This document shows positions 27,829-35,277 of a stretch of 64,000 nucleotides of DNA, one piece after another; the stretch's first letter is position 1, and each line of letters starts with the position of its first letter. The position numbers and the translations under genes were made by a program. The stretch spans positions 248,001 to 312,000 of the forward strand of contig NZ_FOFF01000001.1 of the NCBI RefSeq assembly GCF_900110755.1. Direction: 5' to 3'. Source of the stretch: Streptomyces sp. yr375. GTDB taxonomy: Bacteria > Actinomycetota > Actinomycetes > Streptomycetales > Streptomycetaceae. Under the pieces are notes generated by a model. It had not been told where the DNA came from, made no database searches, and worked only from the letters and a program-made list of their open reading frames with translations.

Positions 27829-29943
27829 ATGGTTGATCGGGGAGCGAGCGCCCTGTCACTCCCGGACGACCGGCCCGCCCACCCGGATCCGATCCTGGCG
27901 CTCAACCGCATGGGCAGCTTCGACTGGGACCTCGACACCGGGCAGTTCCACATGGACGCCCGCGCGCACGAGATCTTCGACCTGCGGCCCGACGAGTACG
28001 ACGGCAACCCCGCCTCCCTCGCCGTCCGGGTCCCGCCGGTCGAGGGCATCCGGCTGGACGAGCTGGTCGCCCAGGCCATCAAGGACGGCAGCGAGAACTA
28101 CGGCGCCTACTTCCGCCTGCGGCTGCGCGACGGCACGCCCCGCTGGACGCACACCCAGGGCTACATCCGGCGCGACGACACCGGCCGCCCGCGCCGCATC
28201 GTCGGCATCATCCGCGACGCCACCGACGAGCTCAGCGACCTCGCCGCCCGCGACGACGAGGCCGCCCTCGACGACGCCCGCCGCGCCCAGACCAACGAAC
28301 AGACCAACGTCGTCCAGCTCACCACCGCCGCCCTGGCCCACGCCCGGACCGTGCAGGACGTCATCGACGTCCTCAAGGACACCCACGGCCTCACCCACCT
28401 GGGCGCGACCAGCCTCGTCATGGGCCTGGTCGAGGCCGGCCGGATCCGGCTGATCGCCGAGGGACCGGAGGGCAGCTTCGTACCCGGCACGCTCGTCACC
28501 GGGATCGACGAGCCGTACCCGATGAGCGAGGTCGTGCGCACCCTCACCCCCCGCTTCATCGAGTCGCCGGAGGAGTTCGCCGGCGGCTATCCCATGCTGT
28601 GGCCGCACCTCACCGACCTGCGGATCACCTCGGCCGCCTATCTGCCGCTCATCGTGCAGGCCCACCCGATCGGCGCGATGGGCCTGCTCTACAGCGACCG
28701 CCGCGGCTTCACCCCGGAGGAGCGCAACATCCTCGTCGCGCTCGGCAGCAGCATCGCGCAGAGCCTGCAGCGGGCCATGTTCTACGAGCAGGAGAAGGAC
28801 ATCGCCCAGGGCCTCCAGCAGGCCATGCTGCCGCGCACCATCCCCAGCGTGCCCGGCGCCGACGTCGCCGTCCGCTACCGCGCCGCCACCATCGGCGGCT
28901 CCCTCGGCCGCGACATCGGCGGCGACTGGTACGACCTGATCCCGCTGCCCGGCGGCCGGGTCGGCGCCGTCATCGGCGACGTCCAGGGCCACGACACGCA
29001 TGCCGCCGCCGTCATGGGCCAGTTGCGGATCGTCCTGCGGGCCTACGCCGCCGAGGGGCACCCCCCGGCCACCGTGATGGCCCGCGCCTCCGTCTTCCTG
29101 CACGAACTCGACACCGACCGCTTCGCGACCTGCCTGTACGCGGAGGCCGACCTCTCCACCGGCGTCGTCCAGGTGGTCCGCGCCGGGCACATCGACCCCC
29201 TGCTGCGCGCCCCCGACGGCACCTGCCGGCGCGTCTCCGTGGCCGGCGGGCTGCCGCTCGGCCTGTCCGCCGAGTTCGGCAGCCTCGACTACCCGGTCGG
29301 CACCGTCGAACTCGACCCCGGCCACACCCTGCTGCTGTGCACCGACGGCCTGGTCGAGCAGCCCGGCGCCGACCTCGACGACGGCATGCGGGCCCTCGCC
29401 GCCATGATCGCCGCCGGCCCCGCGGACGTCCGCAAGCTCGCCGACCTGCTGATCGAGGTCGCCGAGGAACGCGGCGGCGACGACGACGTGGCCCTGCTCC
29501 TGCTGCGCCGCCGCAGCCCGGACGCCCCGCAGGCCGGCAACCGGCTCCAGCAGCATGTGGCGCCCGGCGACCCGGAGGCCCTCGCCGTGGCCCGGCACAT
29601 GATCCTCGCCGCCGTCCGCGCCTGGGGCGCCCGGGACCGCTCCGACGAGATCGAGCTGGTCGCCGACGAACTGATCACCAACGCCCTCATGCACACCGAG
29701 GGCGCCGCGATCGTCACCCTGCGGGCGCTCACCGGCGGCGACCGCCGGCTGCGCGTCGAGGTCGAGGACTCTTCCAGCGCCCTGCCGCGCCGCCGCGAGG
29801 CGGGCGAGTCGGGCGTCTCCGGGCGGGGCCTGCTCCTGGTCGACCTGCTCGCGGACGCGTGGGGCGTGGAGGCGCGCGGCGGCGGCAAGTGCGTGTGGTG
29901 CGAGTTCGTCGTACGCGACACCCGACGACGCGAGGGCTCGTGA
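27829..29943 (+). CDS. PAS-GAF-SpoIIE(PP2C)-HATPase signalling phosphatase
   Basis: The 704-residue protein has four domains: PAS (about 20-135), GAF (about 165-320), a SpoIIE-type PP2C phosphatase (about 340-560, with GRDIGGDWYDL and VIGDVQGHD as metal motifs), and a C-terminal HATPase_c kinase-like domain (about 575-700, VADELITNALMHTEG and GRGLLLVDLLADAWGV). Such proteins act in sigma/anti-sigma/anti-anti-sigma partner switching in Streptomyces. The phosphatase acts on an anti-sigma-factor antagonist and the HATPase resembles RsbW/SpoIIAB. No cognate STAS gene is adjacent. There is no ribosome-binding site; CAAAGT 6 nt before the ATG is a possible leaderless -10. Confidence 0.92.
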   Translation: MVDRGASALSLPDDRPAHPDPILALNRMGSFDWDLDTGQFHMDARAHEIFDLRPDEYDGNPASLAVRVPPVEGIRLDELVAQAIKDGSENYGAYFRLRLRDGTPRWTHTQGYIRRDDTGRPRRIVGIIRDATDELSDLAARDDEAALDDARRAQTNEQTNVVQLTTAALAHARTVQDVIDVLKDTHGLTHLGATSLVMGLVEAGRIRLIAEGPEGSFVPGTLVTGIDEPYPMSEVVRTLTPRFIESPEEFAGGYPMLWPHLTDLRITSAAYLPLIVQAHPIGAMGLLYSDRRGFTPEERNILVALGSSIAQSLQRAMFYEQEKDIAQGLQQAMLPRTIPSVPGADVAVRYRAATIGGSLGRDIGGDWYDLIPLPGGRVGAVIGDVQGHDTHAAAVMGQLRIVLRAYAAEGHPPATVMARASVFLHELDTDRFATCLYAEADLSTGVVQVVRAGHIDPLLRAPDGTCRRVSVAGGLPLGLSAEFGSLDYPVGTVELDPGHTLLLCTDGLVEQPGADLDDGMRALAAMIAAGPADVRKLADLLIEVAEERGGDDDVALLLLRRRSPDAPQAGNRLQQHVAPGDPEALAVARHMILAAVRAWGARDRSDEIELVADELITNALMHTEGAAIVTLRALTGGDRRLRVEVEDSSSALPRRREAGESGVSGRGLLLVDLLADAWGVEARGGGKCVWCEFVVRDTRRREGS

Positions 29944-30010
29944 CGCGGGGACCGGTGACGTGTGGATGTGTGGACGGGAGGCCGGTGACCCCTCGTGGCA
30001 CTCTGGACGT

Positions 30011-30874
30011 ATGCCCGAGCTTCCCGAGGTCGAAGCGCTGAAGGACTTCCTGGCCGAGCATGTCGTCGGCCACGAGATCGTGCGCGTGCTGCCCGTCGCG
30101 ATCAGCGTGCTGAAGACGTACGACCCGCCCGTGACCGCCGTGGAGGGCCGCGAGGTCACCGCCGTGCACCGGCACGGCAAGTTCCTCGACCTGGCGACCG
30201 GCGACGGCCCGCACCTCGTGACGCACCTGGCCCGCGCGGGCTGGCTGCACTGGAAGGACCGCCTCCCCGACGGCCCGCCCCGCCCCGGCAAGGGCCCCCT
30301 CGCCCTGCGGGTCGCCCTGGAGACGGGCGAGGGCTTCGACCTCACGGAGGCCGGCACCCAGAAGCGGCTCGCCGTGTACGTCGTCCACGACCCGCGGCAG
30401 GTCCCCGGCGTCGCCCGGCTCGGCCCCGACCCGCTCGCCGCCGACTTCGACGAGGCCCGCTTCGCCGCGCTCCTCGCCGAGGAGCGGCGTCAGCTCAAGG
30501 GCGCCCTGCGCGACCAGAGCCTGATCGCGGGCGTCGGCAACGCGTACAGCGACGAGATCCTGCACGCGGCGCGCATGTCCCCCTTCAAGCTCGCCGCGTC
30601 CCTGACACCCGAGGAGACCCACACCCTGTACGAGGCCCTGCGCACGACGCTCACGGAGGCGGTCGAGCGCTCACGGGGTCTGGCGGCGGGGCGGCTCAAG
30701 GCCGAGAAGAAGAGCGGCCTGCGGGTCCACGGCCGCACCGGCGAACCCTGCCCGGTCTGCGGCGACACCGTCCGCGAGGTCTCCTTCAGCGATTCCTCGC
30801 TCCAGTACTGCCCCACCTGCCAGACGGGCGGCAAGCCGCTGGCGGACCGCCGACTGTCCAGACTGCTGAAATAA
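30011..30874 (+). CDS. Fpg/Nei-family DNA glycosylase
   Basis: The 287-residue base-excision glycosylase/AP lyase has the N-terminal catalytic PELPEVE after Met, a conserved Lys in RHGKFLDL, the H2TH region SLIAGVGNAYSDEILHAA, and a C-terminal zinc finger (CPVC...CPTC). It removes oxidised purines or pyrimidines, and specificity within Fpg/Nei cannot be settled by eye. The ATG has no ribosome-binding site; CACTCT 6 nt upstream may be a leaderless -10. The last five codons and the downstream DNA lie in a 16-bp tandem repeat. It is convergent with the anti-sigma gene. Confidence 0.93.
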   Translation: MPELPEVEALKDFLAEHVVGHEIVRVLPVAISVLKTYDPPVTAVEGREVTAVHRHGKFLDLATGDGPHLVTHLARAGWLHWKDRLPDGPPRPGKGPLALRVALETGEGFDLTEAGTQKRLAVYVVHDPRQVPGVARLGPDPLAADFDEARFAALLAEERRQLKGALRDQSLIAGVGNAYSDEILHAARMSPFKLAASLTPEETHTLYEALRTTLTEAVERSRGLAAGRLKAEKKSGLRVHGRTGEPCPVCGDTVREVSFSDSSLQYCPTCQTGGKPLADRRLSRLLK

Positions 30875-30924
30875 CCGACTGTCGATGTACGCGACTGCTG
30901 ACGTATCCGACTGCTGAGGTAGGC
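30861..30924. repeat. 16-bp tandem repeat, four units, spanning the glycosylase stop codon
   Basis: Four contiguous imperfect 16-bp units start with gactg: 30861-30876, 30877-30892, 30893-30908 and 30909-30924. The first unit overlaps the last codons and stop of the glycosylase gene, and the rest are intergenic. A partial unit (gactgtcca) precedes at 30852. Confidence 0.75.
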
Positions 30925-30925
30925 A

Positions 30926-30948
30926 CGAAGTGACCTGAACTCACTTCG
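30926..30948. terminator. 8-bp perfect hairpin between convergent genes
   Basis: CGAAGTGA (30926-30933) pairs with TCACTTCG (30941-30948) over a 7-nt loop. It separates the glycosylase gene (plus) from the anti-sigma gene (minus). Confidence 0.75.
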
Positions 30949-30956
30949 GGCCGACG

Positions 30957-31622
30957 TCAGTGGGCCGGGAGGGTCACCAGGTGCTCGCCGGCCGCCGTGC
31001 GCAGCTCGTAGTGGTCGATCTCGTCGGTGTTCCAGGCCGCGGCGCCCTGCACGGTGTTGGGGCGGGCGTCGTGCTCGGGGACGGTCCAACTGGTGACCGT
31101 CTGCTCGGAGCCGTCGACGCCGATGGCGATCAGGCGGCAGGAGCGGGGGCCGGCCCCGTCCTTGACCTTCAGCTCCACGTGGCTGCCCCACGTCTCGTTC
31201 TCGGTGGTGACCTGCGCCCACACCCCGGACTTCTCGTCCGTCGCGGTGACCCGTACGGGGTCCTCGCCGCCGTCGCCGCCGCCGGCGCCCATCGTCATCG
31301 CGAGCACCGGACCGGCCAGGGCGACCACCACCGAGGCGGCAACCGCGTACAACACCCGTCGGCGCACGGCCCGGTGACGGGCCGCCACCTCGCCGAGCAG
31401 CCGGTCCAGCAGTTGCGGGCCGGGCCCGGCGAAGGGGTGCACGGCGCGCGGGGTGGCGCGCCGGTAGAGCATCATCTGCCGGGCGGTGGGGCCGAACTCG
31501 GTGACCTGCACCGCGCATTGAGGACACTCCATGAGGTGATCCTCGAAGCGGAAGGCTTCCGTCTCGTCCAGCACGCCGAGCGCGTACGCGCCGACGTCGC
31601 GATGCCTTTCCAGGGACCTCAT
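30957..31622 (-). CDS. Membrane-bound zinc-finger anti-sigma factor (RskA/ZAS-like)
   Basis: The 221-residue protein has an N-terminal ZAS motif (HLMECPQC, HxxxCxxC at about residues 29-36, with an earlier His near residue 7). One transmembrane segment follows (about 91-113), then an extracytoplasmic RskA-like domain rich in beta strands. It should bind and inhibit an ECF sigma factor. The best partner is the sigma gene at 32428-33003, from which it is separated by one unrelated gene. The start is ATG with GAGG 8 nt upstream. Confidence 0.9.
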   Translation of the reverse strand: MRSLERHRDVGAYALGVLDETEAFRFEDHLMECPQCAVQVTEFGPTARQMMLYRRATPRAVHPFAGPGPQLLDRLLGEVAARHRAVRRRVLYAVAASVVVALAGPVLAMTMGAGGGDGGEDPVRVTATDEKSGVWAQVTTENETWGSHVELKVKDGAGPRSCRLIAIGVDGSEQTVTSWTVPEHDARPNTVQGAAAWNTDEIDHYELRTAAGEHLVTLPAH

Positions 31623-31763
31623 GCCGAAACCTCGTGCCGTTGAGTGCCAGTGGGGTTACTCCTTGCTCCCATCGGTACGCACTCGGACGGCGAATCACTC
31701 AAGCCACGTACCGAATCGTGACCCAGATGTTCGGAGCGGACCGGCCCGCGGATTGGTGCGAAT

Positions 31764-32279
31764 CTAAAAAAGATGGATCGCGAGGTGGCCGAGGGGCAGT
31801 CCGAGCTGCCAGGCGGGTGTCCAGACCTTCGGTCCGTCGTCCTCGCCGACCACCGGCGCACCGCCCGGCACGGCGTTGAGGTCGGGAGCCAGCAGCTCCG
31901 TCTCCTCCAGCCAGCGCCAGGCCGCGGCCGCCAGTTCGAGATCCGGAACCGGACCGTCGGACTCGGCGGCTTCAGCCGTCAGTTGGGACATACGTTCACC
32001 GACCCAGTCCTGCCACGGCTGGTCGTACGCCGTGAGCGAAAGCCAGGTCTCCAACTGGGTCACGACCCGGATGCCGGGCAGTTCGCCGTCGGTGTCGGAC
32101 AGGAAGATCGTCAGCGCCAGGGCGTCGCGCCCGGCGCGGAACTCGAAAGACGTCGGCGGCATGAGATCGCCGGTCCGCAGCAGTTCGTCGGCGATGTACT
32201 CGGCGTACAACCAGGCCATGGGGACGGTGAGTTCCCCGCCGCCGGTGCCGTCCGTGTCCTGGTGACCTCTGTGCAGCAT
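31764..32279 (-). CDS. Conserved-looking hypothetical protein
   Basis: The 171-residue protein is acidic and soluble, with no signal peptide or Cys. Recognisable stretches are MAWLYAEYIADELLRTGDLMPP, FEFRAGRDALALTIFLSD and WQDWVGERMSQLT. I do not recognise a named family. The start is ATG 32279 with GGAAGG 9 nt upstream; an internal ATG at residue 21 (MAWLYAEY) is possible. Its position between an ECF sigma gene and the membrane anti-sigma gene, all on one strand with gaps of about 145 bp, hints at a link to that regulatory unit, but the gaps leave room for separate promoters. Confidence 0.6.
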   Translation of the reverse strand: MLHRGHQDTDGTGGGELTVPMAWLYAEYIADELLRTGDLMPPTSFEFRAGRDALALTIFLSDTDGELPGIRVVTQLETWLSLTAYDQPWQDWVGERMSQLTAEAAESDGPVPDLELAAAAWRWLEETELLAPDLNAVPGGAPVVGEDDGPKVWTPAWQLGLPLGHLAIHLF

Positions 32280-32427
32280 CCCTTCCTGCCTTCCTCCGGT
32301 GCGTGCGCGTCGCCCGATGCCGGGATCCCTGGCCGGGACCCCAACCGGAACACGGATAAGGACACCCGATTACTCAAAGGGGGTCCTCGGCAAGGCGCTT
32401 TACGGAGGCTTTACTCAGCCGTGGGTT

Positions 32428-33003
32428 TCAGCGCAGGTCGGCCGCATAGCCCGGAAGCACCCGGCGCAGGGCGCGCAGCCCGTAATACGCGCGGGACTTC
32501 ACGGTACCCGGCGGAATCCCGAGGGCCTCGGCGGCCTCCGCCACACTCGCCCCTCGGAAATACACCAGCACCAGGACTTCACGGTGCTGCGGAGTGAGTG
32601 TCTTCACAGCCTCGCGCACGTCGAGGGCGGCGGCCGCCCGCTCGGCGTGGTCGGCGTACACCGGCGCGTTCTCCAGCACCGCGTCCCCGACCTCGGCCGG
32701 ACGCGCCTGCCGGGCCCGCCGCGCGTCGATGGCGAGCCGCCGGCCCACGGTGAGCAGCCAGGGCCGTACGGAGTCGAAGGCACCGGCGCGCAGCGCCTCG
32801 GGGTGCTGCCAGGCACGCACCAGGGTCTCCTGGACGAGGTCCTCGGCGCGCTGGCGGTCGCCGTCGGACAGCCTCAGCAGCAGCGCGAAGAGCGACCGGC
32901 CGTGCTCGCGCTGAAGCGCGGCGAGCTCATGCTCGGCGGTGGTCGAACCGGTCGTCGACCTGGTGGTCGGCTCGGTCGCGGCGAGGGTGGTTCCGGCGGT
33001 CAT
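32428..33003 (-). CDS. ECF-subfamily RNA polymerase sigma factor
   Basis: The 191-residue sigma factor has region 2 (LFALLLRLSDGDRQRAEDLVQETLVRAWQ) and region 4 (LTPQHREVLVLVYFRGASVAEAAEALGIPPGTVKSRAYYGLRALR). An unusual Thr/Ser-rich N-terminal extension of about 22 residues precedes region 2. The likely anti-sigma is encoded at 30957-31622, so the system would respond to an envelope signal. ATG 33003 is chosen; no strong ribosome-binding site is seen, and an in-frame upstream ATG (33048) would add 15 residues. The specific sigma name is not assigned. Confidence 0.9.
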   Translation of the reverse strand: MTAGTTLAATEPTTRSTTGSTTAEHELAALQREHGRSLFALLLRLSDGDRQRAEDLVQETLVRAWQHPEALRAGAFDSVRPWLLTVGRRLAIDARRARQARPAEVGDAVLENAPVYADHAERAAAALDVREAVKTLTPQHREVLVLVYFRGASVAEAAEALGIPPGTVKSRAYYGLRALRRVLPGYAADLR

Positions 33004-33196
33004 GGGCGTATGGCACCGCAGTGCGCCGGTTCGGGACAGGGTGCGCACCGGGATCTGCGGCGGACGGTCGATCGCGTCGGCGAACGGTTCGACGAACGGT
33101 CCGGGCTACGCCGATCGCGGGCATCGGGGCCGGCCGAAGGGAGCGGCGGAGCGGTCCGCCGCCGCTCATGGATTAGTAGTGATACGTGCGTAAATA

Positions 33197-33211
33197 TGAC
33201 AATTATTGTGA
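33197..33211 (+). promoter_or_regulatory. Fur-family-like 7-1-7 box upstream of the CapA gene
   Basis: TGACAAT-T-ATTGTGA (33197-33211) is a near-perfect 7-1-7 dyad. It resembles the Fur-family consensus TGANAAT-N-ATTNTCA with one mismatch in the last triplet. It sits in a rare AT-rich patch 14 bp before the GTG chosen for the CapA-type gene. The regulator could be Fur, Zur or Nur; none is in the window. Confidence 0.45.
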
Positions 33212-33225
33212 AGTGGGGTGACCAG

Positions 33226-34431
33226 GTGATCGCACGCAGACACCAAGTGGCCCTGGCCCTGACGGTCGTCCTCACGTCGGCCGCCGCCTGCCAGGCCCGA
33301 GAGCATCAGTCGGCCGAGCGGCCCGGCCGCCCGGCGCCGTCCGCCGCCCGCGGGTTCACCCTCGTGGCCTCCGGCGACATCCTCCCGCACACCAGCGTCA
33401 TCGACCGCGCCCGCTTCGACGCGGCCGACACAACCGGTATCGCCAGTACCGGCAGTACCGGAGGTATGGGCAGTACGGGCAGCACCGGCTACGACTTCCG
33501 CCCGATGCTCTCGGGCATCGAACCCGTCGTCTCCCGCGCCGATCTGGCCCTGTGCCACATGGAGACCGTCTACGGCGCGAACGGCGACTACACCGGCTAC
33601 CCCGCCTTCAAGTCCCCGCCCGAGATCGCCCAGGCCCTCGCCGCCACCGGCTACGACGGCTGCTCCACCGCCTCCAACCACAGCCTCGACGACGGCGCCG
33701 CCGGCGTACAGCGCACCCTCGACGCGCTCGACGGCGCCGGCGTGCGGCACGCGGGCACGGCGCGCACCCAGGCCGAGGCCACCGCGGTCACGCTCCTGCG
33801 CGCGGGCCCGGCGAGGGTCGCCCACCTCGCCTACACCTACGACACCAACGGCTACCCGTTCCCGCCGGGCCAGCCCTGGACCGTCAACCTCATCGACGAG
33901 AACCGGATCGTCGCCGACGCCAGGGCGGCCCGGAAAGCGGGCGCCGACGTGGTCGTCGTCTCCCTGCACTGGGGCACCGAATGGCAGGACGCCCCGGACG
34001 ACCGCCAGCTCACCCTGGCCCGCACGCTCACCGCCTCCCGCACCGACGGCCGCCCCGACATCGACCTGATCCTGGGCACCCACGCACACGTCCCGCAGGC
34101 CTACGAGAAGGTCAACGGCACCTGGGTCGTCTACGGCATGGGCGACCAGATCGCCGGCGAGATGTCCAACTACCAGGGCGTCCAGGACCCCCGCGGCAAC
34201 CAGTCCACCATCGCCCGCTTCACCTTCGCCCCGCCCACCCGCCACGGCGCCCGCTGGGAGGTCCGCAAGGCCGAGTTCGTCCCCCAGATGTTCGACATCG
34301 ACGCCGGCCGCGTCATCAACCTCAACCAGGCCCTGACCCAGGGCGCCGGCGTCGAGGGCGTCCGCGACCGCATCCGGGACGTGGTCCTGAGCCGGGGCGC
34401 GGCGAAGGACGGGCTGGTGATGGGGGAGTAG
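33226..34431 (+). CDS. CapA-family (PgsA-like) lipoprotein-type metallophosphatase
   Basis: The 401-residue product has a signal with a lipobox-like TSAAAC near residue 22. A CapA domain follows: ASGDILPH, NHSLDDG, SLHWGTEW, LGTHAHVPQAY and VYGMGDQI. CapA proteins are calcineurin-like phosphoesterase-fold proteins tied to poly-gamma-glutamate or capsule handling, and the actual substrate here is unknown. GTG 33226 is chosen over ATG 33196: the upstream ATG lacks a ribosome-binding site and falls at a Fur-like box, whereas GGGG precedes the GTG. A Gly/Ser/Thr repeat (GSTGGMGSTGSTG, about residues 78-90) is a small expanded linker. Confidence 0.85.
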   Translation: MIARRHQVALALTVVLTSAAACQAREHQSAERPGRPAPSAARGFTLVASGDILPHTSVIDRARFDAADTTGIASTGSTGGMGSTGSTGYDFRPMLSGIEPVVSRADLALCHMETVYGANGDYTGYPAFKSPPEIAQALAATGYDGCSTASNHSLDDGAAGVQRTLDALDGAGVRHAGTARTQAEATAVTLLRAGPARVAHLAYTYDTNGYPFPPGQPWTVNLIDENRIVADARAARKAGADVVVVSLHWGTEWQDAPDDRQLTLARTLTASRTDGRPDIDLILGTHAHVPQAYEKVNGTWVVYGMGDQIAGEMSNYQGVQDPRGNQSTIARFTFAPPTRHGARWEVRKAEFVPQMFDIDAGRVINLNQALTQGAGVEGVRDRIRDVVLSRGAAKDGLVMGE

Positions 34432-34480
34432 GTCACCGAGGAGTGCGGGGGCGGCCGGTGCGGGGGGCTACGGCAGGTGG

Positions 34481-34963
34481 CTACGGCACCACCGTCACCG
34501 GCCAGCGCCCCGCCTTCACCAGCCGTACCGCGACGGAGCCCACGATGCGGTGGCCGGCCTGTTCGGAGGCGCCGACGACGACCGCGTCCGCCTTCAGTTG
34601 GTCCGCCGCGTCCGCCAGGCCGTGGTACGGGTCGCCGCGGAGGGTGTGGAACTCCCAGCGCACGTCGAATATCCCCCGGGTCCGCTCGGTGGCCTCCCGG
34701 ATCTGCGCGATCAGGTCCTCGGCGACCGCGTCGGTCGCCTCCGCGACCGGCACCCCGAGCGCCGCGCCCGCCGCCGGCACCGGCTGCACGTACACCACGG
34801 CGAGCAGCGCGTGCTGACGCCGGGCCAGCCCGCCCGCGTAGGCCGCGGCCCGCAGCGAGGAGTCGGAGCCGTCCACACCGACAAGGATGACCTTGGGCCC
34901 GTCCGTCCCCCGCTCGAACCGACCCGAGGGCTCCCGCGAGGGCTGCTGCGCATCCTGTTCCAT
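34481..34963 (-). CDS. Universal stress protein (UspA family)
   Basis: The 160-residue single-domain Usp has the N-terminal VILVGVDGSDSSLRAAAYA and the ATP-binding signature VVVGASEQAGHRIVGSVAVRLVKAG (G-x2-G-x9-GS type, slightly altered), ending PVTVVP. The first 22 residues are a charged extension. The start is ATG 34963; a GTG immediately before it is an alternative. No strong ribosome-binding site is visible. It is convergent with the CapA gene across 49 bp. Confidence 0.9.
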   Translation of the reverse strand: MEQDAQQPSREPSGRFERGTDGPKVILVGVDGSDSSLRAAAYAGGLARRQHALLAVVYVQPVPAAGAALGVPVAEATDAVAEDLIAQIREATERTRGIFDVRWEFHTLRGDPYHGLADAADQLKADAVVVGASEQAGHRIVGSVAVRLVKAGRWPVTVVP

Positions 34964-34994
34964 CACGGCCCAGAGGCTATCGGAACCCCCAGGT

Positions 34995-35050
34995 CCGACC
35001 AGAGCCGACCAGCACTGGCCAGCACCGGCGAGCATCGGCCAGCACCGCCC
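34995..35050. repeat. 10-bp tandem repeat, about 5-6 degenerate units
   Basis: Units approximate ccggccagca with substitutions (ccgaccagag, ccgaccagca, ctggccagca, ccggcgagca, tcggccagca). The period is close to one helical turn, so each unit presents the same DNA face. Confidence 0.7.
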
Positions 35051-35141
35051 TGGCCCGACCCGGGGGTTCACGGCACAAACGCGGGGTGACCCGGTGCCGT
35101 CGCCGTCCTGCGCCCCGATGGACCTGATCGCTCCGATCGAG

Positions 35142-35177
35142 GTGACCGACGTGACCGACGTGACCGACGTGACCGAG
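35142..35177. repeat. 9-bp tandem repeat, four units
   Basis: The word gtgaccgac occurs three times in succession, followed by gtgaccgag. It lies about 100 bp before the lysX start. Confidence 0.85.
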
Positions 35178-35277
35178 CTGCTCAAAGCCAATCGACCCGA
35201 TCGGCCGCCCGTTGAGCGGTCCCCCTGCGCAGCCCGCTCGACGGGCGGCCCGGCGTCCGTGTTCCTACAGTCGGAGC

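Larger units (their letters stand above)
34964..35277. other. 314-bp gene-free interval with two tandem-repeat tracts
   Basis: It lies between the divergent universal stress protein and lysX genes. It contains the two repeat tracts listed separately and the probable lysX start signal TACAGT (35266-35271), 6 nt before the ATG. No coding frame with a start signal or conserved-looking product was seen. Confidence 0.6.

Noticed and set aside
27856..30357. An 833-codon minus-strand frame opposite the SpoIIE phosphatase and glycosylase genes
   Set aside because: The plus-strand genes carry intact PAS/GAF/SpoIIE/HATPase and Fpg motifs. The antisense product has none.
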